NCBI RefSeq assembly: GCF_051013375.1
Contig: NZ_CP142125.1
Length of the DNA stretch: 64,000 nt
DNA from: Kordia algicida
GTDB taxonomy: Bacteria > Bacteroidota > Bacteroidia > Flavobacteriales > Flavobacteriaceae
Strand: one strand, 5' to 3'
Made by a program: the position numbers and the translations under genes
Part shown: in pieces, positions 16,367-25,034 of the stretch
Layout of the letters: the number at the start of each line of letters is the position of its first letter
How positions within the stretch are numbered: the stretch's first letter is position 1
The notes under the pieces: generated by a model
What the model was told of the DNA's origin: nothing
The model's database searches: none
Seen by the model: the letters and a program-made list of their open reading frames with translations, nothing else

Positions 16367-17968
16367 TTAGTTTTTCACTAATTTGACACTACTTTGACCT
16401 TTGTCTGTACTAATTTTAGCAAAGTATACTCCGCTTTGTAGTGCTGTACCATCAATTGTTGCCTGAGTTGCTTTTGGCTCAATTGCCATTACTTGTCTTC
16501 CTGCAATATCAAATACTTGTATGATGTTGATTACAGTATCATCAGTTACAACATTCCAAGAATTGTTTGTTGGGTTTGGATATGCTCTGAAGGATGATGT
16601 ATTAAATTCATCTACACTTAATACCGTATTTTTGTGCAAGTAAATGTTATCGTACCATACATTTGTTAGGTTTGCTGTTGTAATTCCGATTTGAGCAACG
16701 TCTCCTCTTTCAAGGTTTCCTGCGACAACTCCACCTAATGAAGTGATATCAATATCAACTGAAACCCACGTTCCTGCTACGATAGCTGGCATTGTTCCTG
16801 TATTGATGTTTACTTCTAATGCTGAAGCTTCTCCGCCTCCACCAGCAAAGTCAACCAATTTTACATTGAATACATCTCCTGTTAAGTCGGTATCATCTGT
16901 GTAAAAGTCAAAGTGAATGTGTGTAAAGTCTGTTAAGTTTTGTCTGTTAGTTACAAAATCAATTCCTTGACATGGAATTCCTGTATTCTTTTTAAATGTA
17001 TTGTCTCCATCAATTTGCACTTCGGTTACAGCTGCTCCACACCAACCTGCATCATACGTACTTACTGCAATACTTGGATACCAATCGGTATAGATTCCTA
17101 CTACATCTGCAGCTGGTCTGTTTGGAGCAGATGGTGCTGCTGTTGCTGGTCCGCTAATTACAAAAGATACTGTGTATGTTTCGGTTACGGTACCATTTTG
17201 AGAAGTTACTTCTACTGTTGCGTCTCCAGGAACTGCTGGTGCTTGTGTAATGGTTACCATTGCAGCTGGATCTGATGGGGTTGCTGTCGTAATTTGTGGA
17301 ACCACTGTTGTTCCTGGAGCTAAACCTACGGTGTAGTTGAATACTCCAGAACCAAATCCGTCTAAAGGAGCTGAATCAATTTCTAAGGCAGTTAGGGTAG
17401 CATCTGAACCTGCTGCTGTTGGTGTTTTCCAAAAGTATACATTGTCTAGATAGATGTCTACTGGTACTGTACTTCCTGGTCCGTTTGCTGCAAATTTCAT
17501 CTGAAATACACTATCCCAAGTCATTCCCGTAAAGGCAGATTTTGGAATATCGACACTTGTCCATGTTCCAGACGTGTATGCGATTGATACTAAGGTTTCT
17601 CCTGCGCCTGATCCGTTGTTAATTGGACTTACTTGAATGTCTGTTGCGCTTGGGTTTGCTGATGTCCAGATGTCAATGTGCAAAAATTCCATTTGAGAAG
17701 CGTCAGCTGTTGTAAGTGAAGTTCCTTGATAGTTAAAGTTTGGATATGCTAATATCAATTCGCCTGTTCCAGGATCAAAACTAGGATTTACCTGCATATG
17801 ACCAGATTGTCCCCAATTTGGATCATAATCCGTTGCGATATTTGTATAGGTATCACCATATACAGAAATTACATCTACGGCAGCATTTGTTGGAGCTGCT
17901 GGATTTGTAGTTGGTTGCGCATATGCAATGCATGCAAACAACAAAAATAAATACGTAATTTTTTTCAT
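16367..17968 (-). CDS. Secreted glycan-binding-like protein with two related modules and T9SS sorting signal
   Basis: A 533-aa protein with a signal peptide (1-17). Two homologous beta-sandwich modules lie at about 30-185 (DVISVYGDTYTNIATDYDPN ... DIYLDNVYFWK) and 285-445 (DVVGIYTDWYPSIAVSTYDA ... VWYDNIYLHK). Between them is a cadherin-like/BIG-type linker domain (SDATLTALEIDSAPLDGF ... TETYTVSF). The C-terminus is a type A sorting domain whose last residues (STDKGQSSVKLVKN) nearly match the neighbouring protein. The same module also ends the lipoprotein at 29414-30853. No catalytic residues are seen. I infer a surface or released beta-glucan-binding protein. Confidence 0.75.
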   Translation of the reverse strand: MKKITYLFLLFACIAYAQPTTNPAAPTNAAVDVISVYGDTYTNIATDYDPNWGQSGHMQVNPSFDPGTGELILAYPNFNYQGTSLTTADASQMEFLHIDIWTSANPSATDIQVSPINNGSGAGETLVSIAYTSGTWTSVDIPKSAFTGMTWDSVFQMKFAANGPGSTVPVDIYLDNVYFWKTPTAAGSDATLTALEIDSAPLDGFGSGVFNYTVGLAPGTTVVPQITTATPSDPAAMVTITQAPAVPGDATVEVTSQNGTVTETYTVSFVISGPATAAPSAPNRPAADVVGIYTDWYPSIAVSTYDAGWCGAAVTEVQIDGDNTFKKNTGIPCQGIDFVTNRQNLTDFTHIHFDFYTDDTDLTGDVFNVKLVDFAGGGGEASALEVNINTGTMPAIVAGTWVSVDIDITSLGGVVAGNLERGDVAQIGITTANLTNVWYDNIYLHKNTVLSVDEFNTSSFRAYPNPTNNSWNVVTDDTVINIIQVFDIAGRQVMAIEPKATQATIDGTALQSGVYFAKISTDKGQSSVKLVKN

Positions 17969-17978
17969 AATAATTTAT

Positions 17979-18863
17979 TTAAAATTTGAATTGTTCATAC
18001 TTGTCCCAAAGTCCCCAATACGCACCAACATCGCCTTCGCTTCCTACTTTCCATGATTCATCAAAGGATGAGAAGTAAAAGATTTCAATGTCTTCTTCTT
18101 TGGACCACTTTTGAGTGTTTATAAAATACTTAATTGCGTTTTTGTCTGATGGATAAGCTCCTTCTAAGCTTGTTCCTTTGTTGGGCCATCCTGTCTCTGT
18201 GATGATGACTTTTTTTCCGTTTCCAGCTCTCAGTGCTCTGTTATGCATGTCTTTCATGTATAATAGTGAGTAATCTTGATCGCAGCCTTCCCAAAAAGGA
18301 TAACAGTTTGCTAAGATGACATCACATGCTTCTGTAATTGCTGGACGTTCTGTGAATTCGTAGTAAGCGTCTACATATCCTACCGGAATTCCATCTAATC
18401 GTTTTTTGGTATCGTAAATAAATTTTAGCAGTTCTTCTTCTGTTAAGTCTCCACGATACATCACTTCGTTTCCCACTGCAGCGATATCTACATAACCACT
18501 GTTTGCGAGATTGACCAAATTTTCAATTTCGGCTTCATTTGTTTCTGGATTGCTTCCCAACCATGCTCCAACTAAAGTTTTTAAGCCTAGTTCTTTTGCT
18601 ATGATTGGTATTAATTCGTTACCTTCTGTACATGAAAATGATCGAACCCAATTGGTATAAGGTTTGATGATTTCTAGTCGGCGTCTTATTTGTGCTTCTG
18701 ACAGCATGTCGCCTGGTTCTTGTCCTTCTTCGTAGGGACTAAAGCATAGTCCATGCATTCCAGCATCAAGTGTTTTCCACCATTGCGCTTTTAAATCATC
18801 TAAAGATTGTCCTTCAAAATCTAAGGCAGCAAGCGCAAAAAATTTTTCTTTACGTAAAGACAT
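17979..18863 (-). CDS. GH17-family glycoside hydrolase, cytoplasmic, copy 1
   Basis: A 294-aa (beta/alpha)8-barrel enzyme of GH17, acting on beta-1,3-glucan or its oligosaccharides. The acid/base Glu133 lies in AAVGNEV and the nucleophile Glu223 in ITETGWP. YVDAYYEF and FYFSSFDESWK line the active-site cleft. It has no signal peptide, so it should act inside the cell on imported oligosaccharides, by hydrolysis or transglycosylation. It is 13 bp from the next paralogue and resembles both that protein and the C-terminal half of the transporter fusion. Tandem duplication is likely. Confidence 0.85.
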   Translation of the reverse strand: MSLRKEKFFALAALDFEGQSLDDLKAQWWKTLDAGMHGLCFSPYEEGQEPGDMLSEAQIRRRLEIIKPYTNWVRSFSCTEGNELIPIIAKELGLKTLVGAWLGSNPETNEAEIENLVNLANSGYVDIAAVGNEVMYRGDLTEEELLKFIYDTKKRLDGIPVGYVDAYYEFTERPAITEACDVILANCYPFWEGCDQDYSLLYMKDMHNRALRAGNGKKVIITETGWPNKGTSLEGAYPSDKNAIKYFINTQKWSKEEDIEIFYFSSFDESWKVGSEGDVGAYWGLWDKYEQFKF

Positions 18864-18876
18864 TTTTCTTTGTGGT

Positions 18877-19785
18877 TTAAAATTTTAATTGTTCGTGTTT
18901 ATCCCATAATCCCCAATAGGCGCCAACATCTCCTTCGTCACCAGTTTTCCACGATTCGTCAAATGATGAAAAGTAAAACACTTCAACGTTGTCTTTTTCT
19001 GCCCAAACTTGCGTATTGATGAAATATTTCATAGCGTTTATCTCGTTAGATTCCGCACCTCTCAGACTGCTTCCTTCGCTCGGCCAACCAGTTTCTGTGA
19101 TGATTACTTTTTTTCCATGTGCTGCATGCGATGCTTGTCCGAACATTTGTTGCATGTGTGCTAAAGAACCATCAATATGGCAACCTTCCCAATAAGGATA
19201 ACAGTTACTTAGAATGACATCGCTGATTTCAACGAGTTGCGGATGCACCGAAAATTCATAGTATGCATCTACATAACCTACTTGAACGTCTGGCAATGCT
19301 TCTTTTACTCTTTTTATGTATGCTAGCAATTCTTCTAGCGTTAGGTCGTTTCTGTACAGCACTTCGTTTCCTACGGCTGCAATGTCTACGACTCCTTCTT
19401 TTCCTAATTCAATTAGCGCTTCAATTTCTTTTTCGTTGTCTTCTTTGTCATCACCCAACCAAGCACCGACCATCGTTTTCATACCGTGTTTTTTAGCAAT
19501 ACGTGGAATGTGTTCGTTTCCTTCAATGCATGAGAAAGAACGCACCCATTTTGAGTACGATTTTAGAATTTTTATCCTTCTTTCTACTTGTGCAATACTT
19601 ATTACATCACCTGGTTCTTGTCCATCTTCATACATGCTAAAACAGATTCCGTGCATTCCTTTTTTGAGTGTTGCACGCCAAAGTTTTTTTAAGTCTTCTT
19701 CAGCATATTTTCCAAAATCTATTCCTGAGTGTTCGGTGAAATTGATTCCGCCATATATGTGATATTCTTCGTCTCTGTATGACAT
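18877..19785 (-). CDS. GH17-family glycoside hydrolase, cytoplasmic, copy 2
   Basis: A 302-aa GH17 enzyme with Glu141 (AAVGNEV) as acid/base and Glu231 (ITETGWP) as nucleophile. The start (YGGINFTEHSGIDFGKYAEE) differs from copy 1 but matches the beginning of the GH17 part of the transporter fusion (GGFDFKIDTSN). No signal peptide. Likely role is processing imported beta-1,3-gluco-oligosaccharides alongside its two paralogues. A gap of 73 bp separates it from the fusion gene upstream. Confidence 0.85.
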   Translation of the reverse strand: MSYRDEEYHIYGGINFTEHSGIDFGKYAEEDLKKLWRATLKKGMHGICFSMYEDGQEPGDVISIAQVERRIKILKSYSKWVRSFSCIEGNEHIPRIAKKHGMKTMVGAWLGDDKEDNEKEIEALIELGKEGVVDIAAVGNEVLYRNDLTLEELLAYIKRVKEALPDVQVGYVDAYYEFSVHPQLVEISDVILSNCYPYWEGCHIDGSLAHMQQMFGQASHAAHGKKVIITETGWPSEGSSLRGAESNEINAMKYFINTQVWAEKDNVEVFYFSSFDESWKTGDEGDVGAYWGLWDKHEQLKF

Positions 19786-19858
19786 TTGTTTGTTTTACTA
19801 GTTATTAATTTCCCTTTGTTAATTTGTTTGTATACTGTTATTATACAGATTGCCAATG

Positions 19859-22210
19859 TTAGCTAAACTTTTGTTTTTCATTTTTATCCCAAATTCCCCA
19901 ACGTGCGCCAACATCACCTTCATGGCGTATTTTCCATGATTCATCAAATGACGAGAAGTAGAAAATTTCAATATTTTTATCTCTAGACCATTTTTGTGTG
20001 TTTAGGAAATATTTCATTGCATTTTCTTGTGAAGGAATTGCGCCACCATTGTTTGTTCCTCTGTCTGGCCAACCCGTTTCTGTGATGATTATTTTTTTAC
20101 CTTTTGCAATTTTCTCTGTGACCAAGTACATTCTTTTTAGATATGTAGAAGCTTCTTCAATAGTAGTTCCTTCCCAAAAAGGATAACAGTTTACGAGGAT
20201 TAAATCGCAAGCATCTACCATAGCAGAATGTTCTATGTATTCGTAATATGCATCTACATAACCTACAGGAATGTTTGGCAGTTCAGCTTTTACTCTATTG
20301 ATATACGCAATGATTTCTTGTTCTTTTAGTTCGTTACGCATTAAGACTTCATTTCCAATGACAGCTACATCTACAAAACCATTTTTCGCCAAGTTTATTA
20401 GCGATTTGATTTCTTCTTCGTTACGTTCTTTATCTGTTCCAATCCAAGCACCAACCATGGTTTTTAGCCCTCTAGCACGCGCTGCTTTTGGAATGAATTC
20501 GTTTCCATCTGTACATGAAAAAGAACGAATCCACGTAGTGTATGAAGCAATAATATTGATTCTTTCTACTATTTGAGTTTCTGTTAATTGATCTCCAATA
20601 TCTTGACCATCTCGGTATGGACTGAAACATAAACCGTGTACTCCTTTGTTAAGTGATTCTCTGAATAGTGCGGTAATTTCTCTTTTACTTTTTGAATCGA
20701 AATTGAGATCGTTGGATGTATCTATTTTAAAATCAAACCCGCCAAGCGATGATAGTTTTTCTCCTTGAGAATATGAGGTAGCTATTGACGGAACAAGATT
20801 ATTTTTTCTTTTGTTTAATTCGGCACGTATTTCGTTAGAACGTTGTTCTGTGATGTCATAGTTACGCATGATATACATGGCTGCTATTGTTCCTAAAGCA
20901 GGGAAAAAACAAAAGAATGCATGTAATCCATCTACGGCAGATTGTTGCTCTGTGGTGGCTAAATCTGAATCAAATCCGACAATGGCAATAATTAAACCAC
21001 TGAGCGCTCCTGCAATGGCATATCCAACCTTTACCATCCACCAATAAATTGCACCAAAGATACCTTCTCTACGTTTTCCAGTGTTGAGTTCATCAATATC
21101 AATAACATCGGCTGTCATTGACATCATTATCGTAAATAAGCTTCCTATTCCAAATGAGAAAAATGGCAACGCAATGATGTACATCCACGGTTTTCCTGGA
21201 ATGAATAAAAAGTAAAGCATAATATATCCGACAAGAGAAATTGTTTGAGATAGCATAAATGCTTTTTTCTTTCCAATTTTTTTAGACATGTAAGCTACGA
21301 TAGGTATGACGAGAAAAGTAGTTCCAAGCGCGCCTAAACAACCAAATAGTGAAACCCAAATGCCTGACGCTCCTGCATCTCCATTAAATAGTTTGTAGAC
21401 AATGACAAAGAACGTAAGCGCTGCAACCGTGTTAAATGCGTTAAATATGAAGAAGGTTGAGATACATAATTTTTTGAATTCTCTGATTTTAAATGCTTCT
21501 TTAAAACTGCCGAATATTTTTTTTAAGCTTCCGCCAACATTTGAAAAGTTTAGAGGTTCATAATCTTTACCTAGTGTAGATTCACTTTTGATAAATAATG
21601 CTGGAACTATAGCACATATGGCACAAGGAATGGCAACCCATATGGCGAGTTCTCTTGCGGCAACATCTGCGGAAGGAAACCAATCAGGATCATACATAAT
21701 TAGCCAAAACCAAGGTGCAATAACCCAAGCCCATTGACCAATCCATTGTGCGATTGCCATAATGTTTGTACGTTCATGGAAATCATCACTCATTTCATAT
21801 CCCATAGCTACGTAAGGAACACTAAAAAATGTAAGTCCTAAATAAAATATAACAGACCAAAAGAAGAAGTACCAAAAGTTATATTGTACCGTATTTTCTT
21901 TAAAAAGTTGCCACATGAAGATGTAAGAAATCCCCATGATGATTCCTCCAATCAGCACATACTGTCTTCTTCTTCCCCATTTAGATTTTGTATTGTCTGA
22001 AATGAATCCCATGATAGGATCTGTAATCGCATCAAATAGTCTTGGAAATAGATATATTAATCCCCACATCAATCCCGTGAACTTTAAATCTTCCACCAAG
22101 ACTACCATAAATATTCCTAGTATTGCAGGAAACATCTGATTAGCAAACATTCCTACTCCGAATGCAACTTTTTGTCCAAATGGTACTTTTTTAGAAACTG
22201 TATTGCTCAT
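19859..22210 (-). CDS. GPH/MFS-type sugar transporter fused to a C-terminal GH17 domain
   Basis: A 783-aa bifunctional protein in one uninterrupted frame. Residues 1 to about 465 are a glycoside-pentoside-hexuronide-type permease (MelB-like). They contain FPRLFDAITDPIMGFISDNTK near 55-75 (the Asp-rich cation and substrate motif), the GRRRQYV loop and about 12 hydrophobic segments. After a charged linker (ITEQRSNEIRAELNKRKNN), about residue 490 onward is a complete GH17 domain with VIGNEV and ITETGWP glutamates. The enzyme half should lie on the cytoplasmic side, so an incoming oligosaccharide can be cut at the transporter exit. The gene follows GH30 by 6 bp. Ordinary family members of either kind are single-domain. 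Confidence 0.88.
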   Translation of the reverse strand: MSNTVSKKVPFGQKVAFGVGMFANQMFPAILGIFMVVLVEDLKFTGLMWGLIYLFPRLFDAITDPIMGFISDNTKSKWGRRRQYVLIGGIIMGISYIFMWQLFKENTVQYNFWYFFFWSVIFYLGLTFFSVPYVAMGYEMSDDFHERTNIMAIAQWIGQWAWVIAPWFWLIMYDPDWFPSADVAARELAIWVAIPCAICAIVPALFIKSESTLGKDYEPLNFSNVGGSLKKIFGSFKEAFKIREFKKLCISTFFIFNAFNTVAALTFFVIVYKLFNGDAGASGIWVSLFGCLGALGTTFLVIPIVAYMSKKIGKKKAFMLSQTISLVGYIMLYFLFIPGKPWMYIIALPFFSFGIGSLFTIMMSMTADVIDIDELNTGKRREGIFGAIYWWMVKVGYAIAGALSGLIIAIVGFDSDLATTEQQSAVDGLHAFFCFFPALGTIAAMYIMRNYDITEQRSNEIRAELNKRKNNLVPSIATSYSQGEKLSSLGGFDFKIDTSNDLNFDSKSKREITALFRESLNKGVHGLCFSPYRDGQDIGDQLTETQIVERINIIASYTTWIRSFSCTDGNEFIPKAARARGLKTMVGAWIGTDKERNEEEIKSLINLAKNGFVDVAVIGNEVLMRNELKEQEIIAYINRVKAELPNIPVGYVDAYYEYIEHSAMVDACDLILVNCYPFWEGTTIEEASTYLKRMYLVTEKIAKGKKIIITETGWPDRGTNNGGAIPSQENAMKYFLNTQKWSRDKNIEIFYFSSFDESWKIRHEGDVGARWGIWDKNEKQKFS

Positions 22211-22216
22211 AGATGT

Positions 22217-23731
22217 TTAGTTTTGGTTGGTTAGTACAATTGTTTGAATTGCTTGTGGGTTGATTGAGATATTTTTTATTTTATCTCCAAGTGTCAACGT
22301 GAAATATTTTTCAGTTTTTCCTTCATTGAAAACCACGACAGCAATGCTTCCATCTGGATTTTTAGCCGCAGTTACCATTAAGTCTTTGTCTGTTTTTTGT
22401 ACGTCAATGATTTTTGCGCCGGGGCGAATGTATTTGCTAAAGTGTACCATTGTATAGTATAATGGCGTCATGTAAACCTCATCGGTTTCAGGATCGACAA
22501 TTACAGGTGCAATACACCAGTTTTTAAACCAGTTTGGTCCACCTTGTTTGTCTAACACCATGTTCCAGTCTACCCAACCATCAACCCAATTGTTGAGACA
22601 CCCAATAATATCTCGTGCATAACGATTGACAGGCGCGTATTTTGGATGTAAATACTTGTCTTCTTCTTTTGCCCATTTCCAGCCCCAATCGGTTGCTTCT
22701 TTTTTCCAATACCAAGCATCGTCTTTCCATACAGGCACTTCATCATCAATACAACCTTCAGTTTCTATGAGATATTTGTTTGGCGCTTTGTTGTGTGCGT
22801 ATTGTAAATCTTCTGCAAATATTTCATAAGTACTTTCATACCAATGAATTGCAGTTCCGTCATAGTATTTGGAAGAAGCTTTATCTTTGTACATGACATC
22901 TACCCATTCTTTGAGTCCTGCTCTGTTTTGATCGTATCCAAGAATGATTAAATCGCCTTTTCCATCTTTTTCAAGTTTTGGACCTAAGTGATTTTGCACA
23001 AAATTGGTCATTTCTTCAGGAGTAAAGTGCATGCTTTCCCAGTTGTTTCCGTTTCCGTGTGGTTCGTTTTCAACGGTGAATCCCCAAATATCAATTCCTT
23101 CTGCTTTGTAAGCATCTGCATATTTTGAGAAGAATAATGCCCACGTATCGTAGTATTTTGGCAATAGTTTTCCGCCAACCCAATGATTATTGTCTTTCAT
23201 CCACGGAGCGGCGGTCCATGGAGAAGCAAATATTTTGAAACCATCTTGTGATGCTGCCATCGCATCTTTTATCATTGGAATGAGATCATCACGATCTTCT
23301 TCAATGGTAAAATGGTCAAGGTTTACATCATCTGCCACAGGCGTATACGAATAGTTTGTGAGTGAGAAATCACAAGAATTCATGTGTGTACGCGTCAGTG
23401 AGTAGTTTGCGCCATCTTTGTCAAAGTATGCTTTGATAATTTTGTCTCTATTTTCTTTGCTTAACTTGTTTAGTAAGTATGCTGAAGACTCCGTAAATGC
23501 GCCACCAAAGCCTGTGATAGTTTGGTATTGTTTTTCTGGCGTAATTACAATCGAAGTCGTTTTTGTAGCATCTTCTGGAGCATTAAAATCTGATCGTTTT
23601 GTAAGTTTGTTTCCGCTTTCAGATGTTTCAAATACGTCTGCTTCAAGTTTAGTTACTGATTTTTCTTCTTGACAAGCTGTTGCCATGATGAGTAATATTA
23701 GACTATATGTTTTTATTTTTTTCATATGCAT
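22217..23731 (-). CDS. GH30-family lipoprotein glycosidase (beta-1,6-glucanase or beta-glucosidase type)
   Basis: A 504-aa lipoprotein: signal peptide and lipobox end in MATAC with Cys20. The (beta/alpha)8 domain begins at QTITGFGGAFTESSA (~70-85), a GH30 hallmark. The acid/base is Glu223 in TVENEPHG; the nucleophile is in LIETEG (Glu323/325). The C-terminal beta domain includes SKYIRPGAKII and VVVFNEGKTEKYF. In laminarin loci GH30 enzymes remove beta-1,6-linked glucose side chains, which fits here. It probably acts at the outer membrane or periplasm. The start overlaps the previous stop (TAATG), implying translational coupling with the GH17 lipoprotein. Confidence 0.88.
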   Translation of the reverse strand: MHMKKIKTYSLILLIMATACQEEKSVTKLEADVFETSESGNKLTKRSDFNAPEDATKTTSIVITPEKQYQTITGFGGAFTESSAYLLNKLSKENRDKIIKAYFDKDGANYSLTRTHMNSCDFSLTNYSYTPVADDVNLDHFTIEEDRDDLIPMIKDAMAASQDGFKIFASPWTAAPWMKDNNHWVGGKLLPKYYDTWALFFSKYADAYKAEGIDIWGFTVENEPHGNGNNWESMHFTPEEMTNFVQNHLGPKLEKDGKGDLIILGYDQNRAGLKEWVDVMYKDKASSKYYDGTAIHWYESTYEIFAEDLQYAHNKAPNKYLIETEGCIDDEVPVWKDDAWYWKKEATDWGWKWAKEEDKYLHPKYAPVNRYARDIIGCLNNWVDGWVDWNMVLDKQGGPNWFKNWCIAPVIVDPETDEVYMTPLYYTMVHFSKYIRPGAKIIDVQKTDKDLMVTAAKNPDGSIAVVVFNEGKTEKYFTLTLGDKIKNISINPQAIQTIVLTNQN

Positions 23732-25020
23732 TAATGCGTTACCAACAAGTTTCCATTTACAGGTGGAAGTTGTACTTCTAGCAGTAATGAATCTTTGTTT
23801 CCATTGTAAGTTTTTGTGATTGGATTTCCGTTTCTAGATAGTCCTTTAAATGTGCCTTTGTCTACTAAATCCCAAAGTGCATATTTGGCTTTTCCGTCAA
23901 TCGTAAATAACCCGAAGTGATTTTCTGAACCACCAGGATTACGTGCGTCTTTCCATATTTCATCAAATGCTTCAAAGTAGAAACAAGACATTCCTGCGTT
24001 GTTTGTCCATTCGCGCATGTGATGGTAATAGATTGCTTCTTTGTATTCGTCTGTTGCTTTGCTACCAGTATTTCCGTAATGTCCGTTAGAGAATGATGCC
24101 CAGCCTGTTTCACCAATATGAATTGGTTTGTTTACGCCCAAGCTTTTCATGTACTTGTATACACTATCGTATTGCGAAATGGCATATTCTTTCGCTTTTT
24201 GCATTGCAAAGTCAATTTTTTCTAAACTTGATTTTGAGTTATCGCCATCCGTTCCCCAAAATACAGGATGGTAGTGTGTATCGTGCATTGGATAGGTATG
24301 CATTGAAATGAAATCGACCGCTTTGATGAGTTTTTGTAAGTCTTCAACATGGTATATGCTGTCTCCGCCGCCCCAAGAAGCAAAGTTGTCTGAACTCGTA
24401 ATCCACACGTCTTTTGCTAGTTTTCCTAGTTTTTTCAGGTTTTGTAAATGTGTTACCCATTTTAAGATAACACCAGGTTGTACATAGTAACTTGCTGCCC
24501 ATTTTACCATGGCTTCATTTCCTACAGCGATTATTTTTACGATATCTGGATATTGATTCGTCAATGCTACAGCTCTTGCGATTTCACCTTCGTTTTGTTC
24601 ACTTTCCTGATTGTGATCGGGTACTTGATCTGTCCAAGCATTTTTACAATCAATCCACGCGCCCAACATGACATACATCTCAAAATTTGTGTCTTCGTTT
24701 TTCAGTTCCCTGATTGCTTTTAAAACGTTGGCTGCGTGTGGTAGTTGTACATTGTATGTACGCAAAACTCGAATGCCCATCGCATGGAGAATCTTCATAT
24801 CTTCTTTTAACTCATTTAGTGTTGGTTGTATATCACGTGTTTTGGCACGATAGCCACCATATGAGATTGCCTGATAGTTTTTGTTTCCTAGTATATCTTT
24901 CGCTGTCACTTCTTTTTGTATTTGAGGTTTTGAAGACGCTTTGTTTTTTTGCGAATTTTCACAAGAAAGCACCAATAACATTCCCAATATGATTTTTGAT
25001 ATGTGTTTTGCTATTCTCAT
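23731..25020 (-). CDS. GH17-family lipoprotein, beta-1,3-glucanase type
   Basis: A 429-aa lipoprotein (lipobox LLVLSC near residue 20). The GH17 barrel shows KIIAVGNEAM (acid/base Glu), HIGETGWASF (nucleophile Glu) and YFEAFDEIWK. It is longer than and quite divergent from the three cytoplasmic GH17 domains in this locus, with extra loops (SMHTYPMHDTHYHPVFWG). A C-terminal beta extension (LLLEVQLPPVNG) follows. It likely cuts beta-1,3-glucan backbone outside the inner membrane, after debranching by the coupled GH30. Ends one base inside the GH30 start. Confidence 0.87.
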   Translation of the reverse strand: MRIAKHISKIILGMLLVLSCENSQKNKASSKPQIQKEVTAKDILGNKNYQAISYGGYRAKTRDIQPTLNELKEDMKILHAMGIRVLRTYNVQLPHAANVLKAIRELKNEDTNFEMYVMLGAWIDCKNAWTDQVPDHNQESEQNEGEIARAVALTNQYPDIVKIIAVGNEAMVKWAASYYVQPGVILKWVTHLQNLKKLGKLAKDVWITSSDNFASWGGGDSIYHVEDLQKLIKAVDFISMHTYPMHDTHYHPVFWGTDGDNSKSSLEKIDFAMQKAKEYAISQYDSVYKYMKSLGVNKPIHIGETGWASFSNGHYGNTGSKATDEYKEAIYYHHMREWTNNAGMSCFYFEAFDEIWKDARNPGGSENHFGLFTIDGKAKYALWDLVDKGTFKGLSRNGNPITKTYNGNKDSLLLEVQLPPVNGNLLVTH

Positions 25021-25034
25021 GATTGTACTTGTTA

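Noticed and set aside
24093..24853. Plus-strand frames opposite the GH17 lipoprotein gene
   Set aside because: Antisense shadows with Cys/His/Tyr-rich composition and no support.
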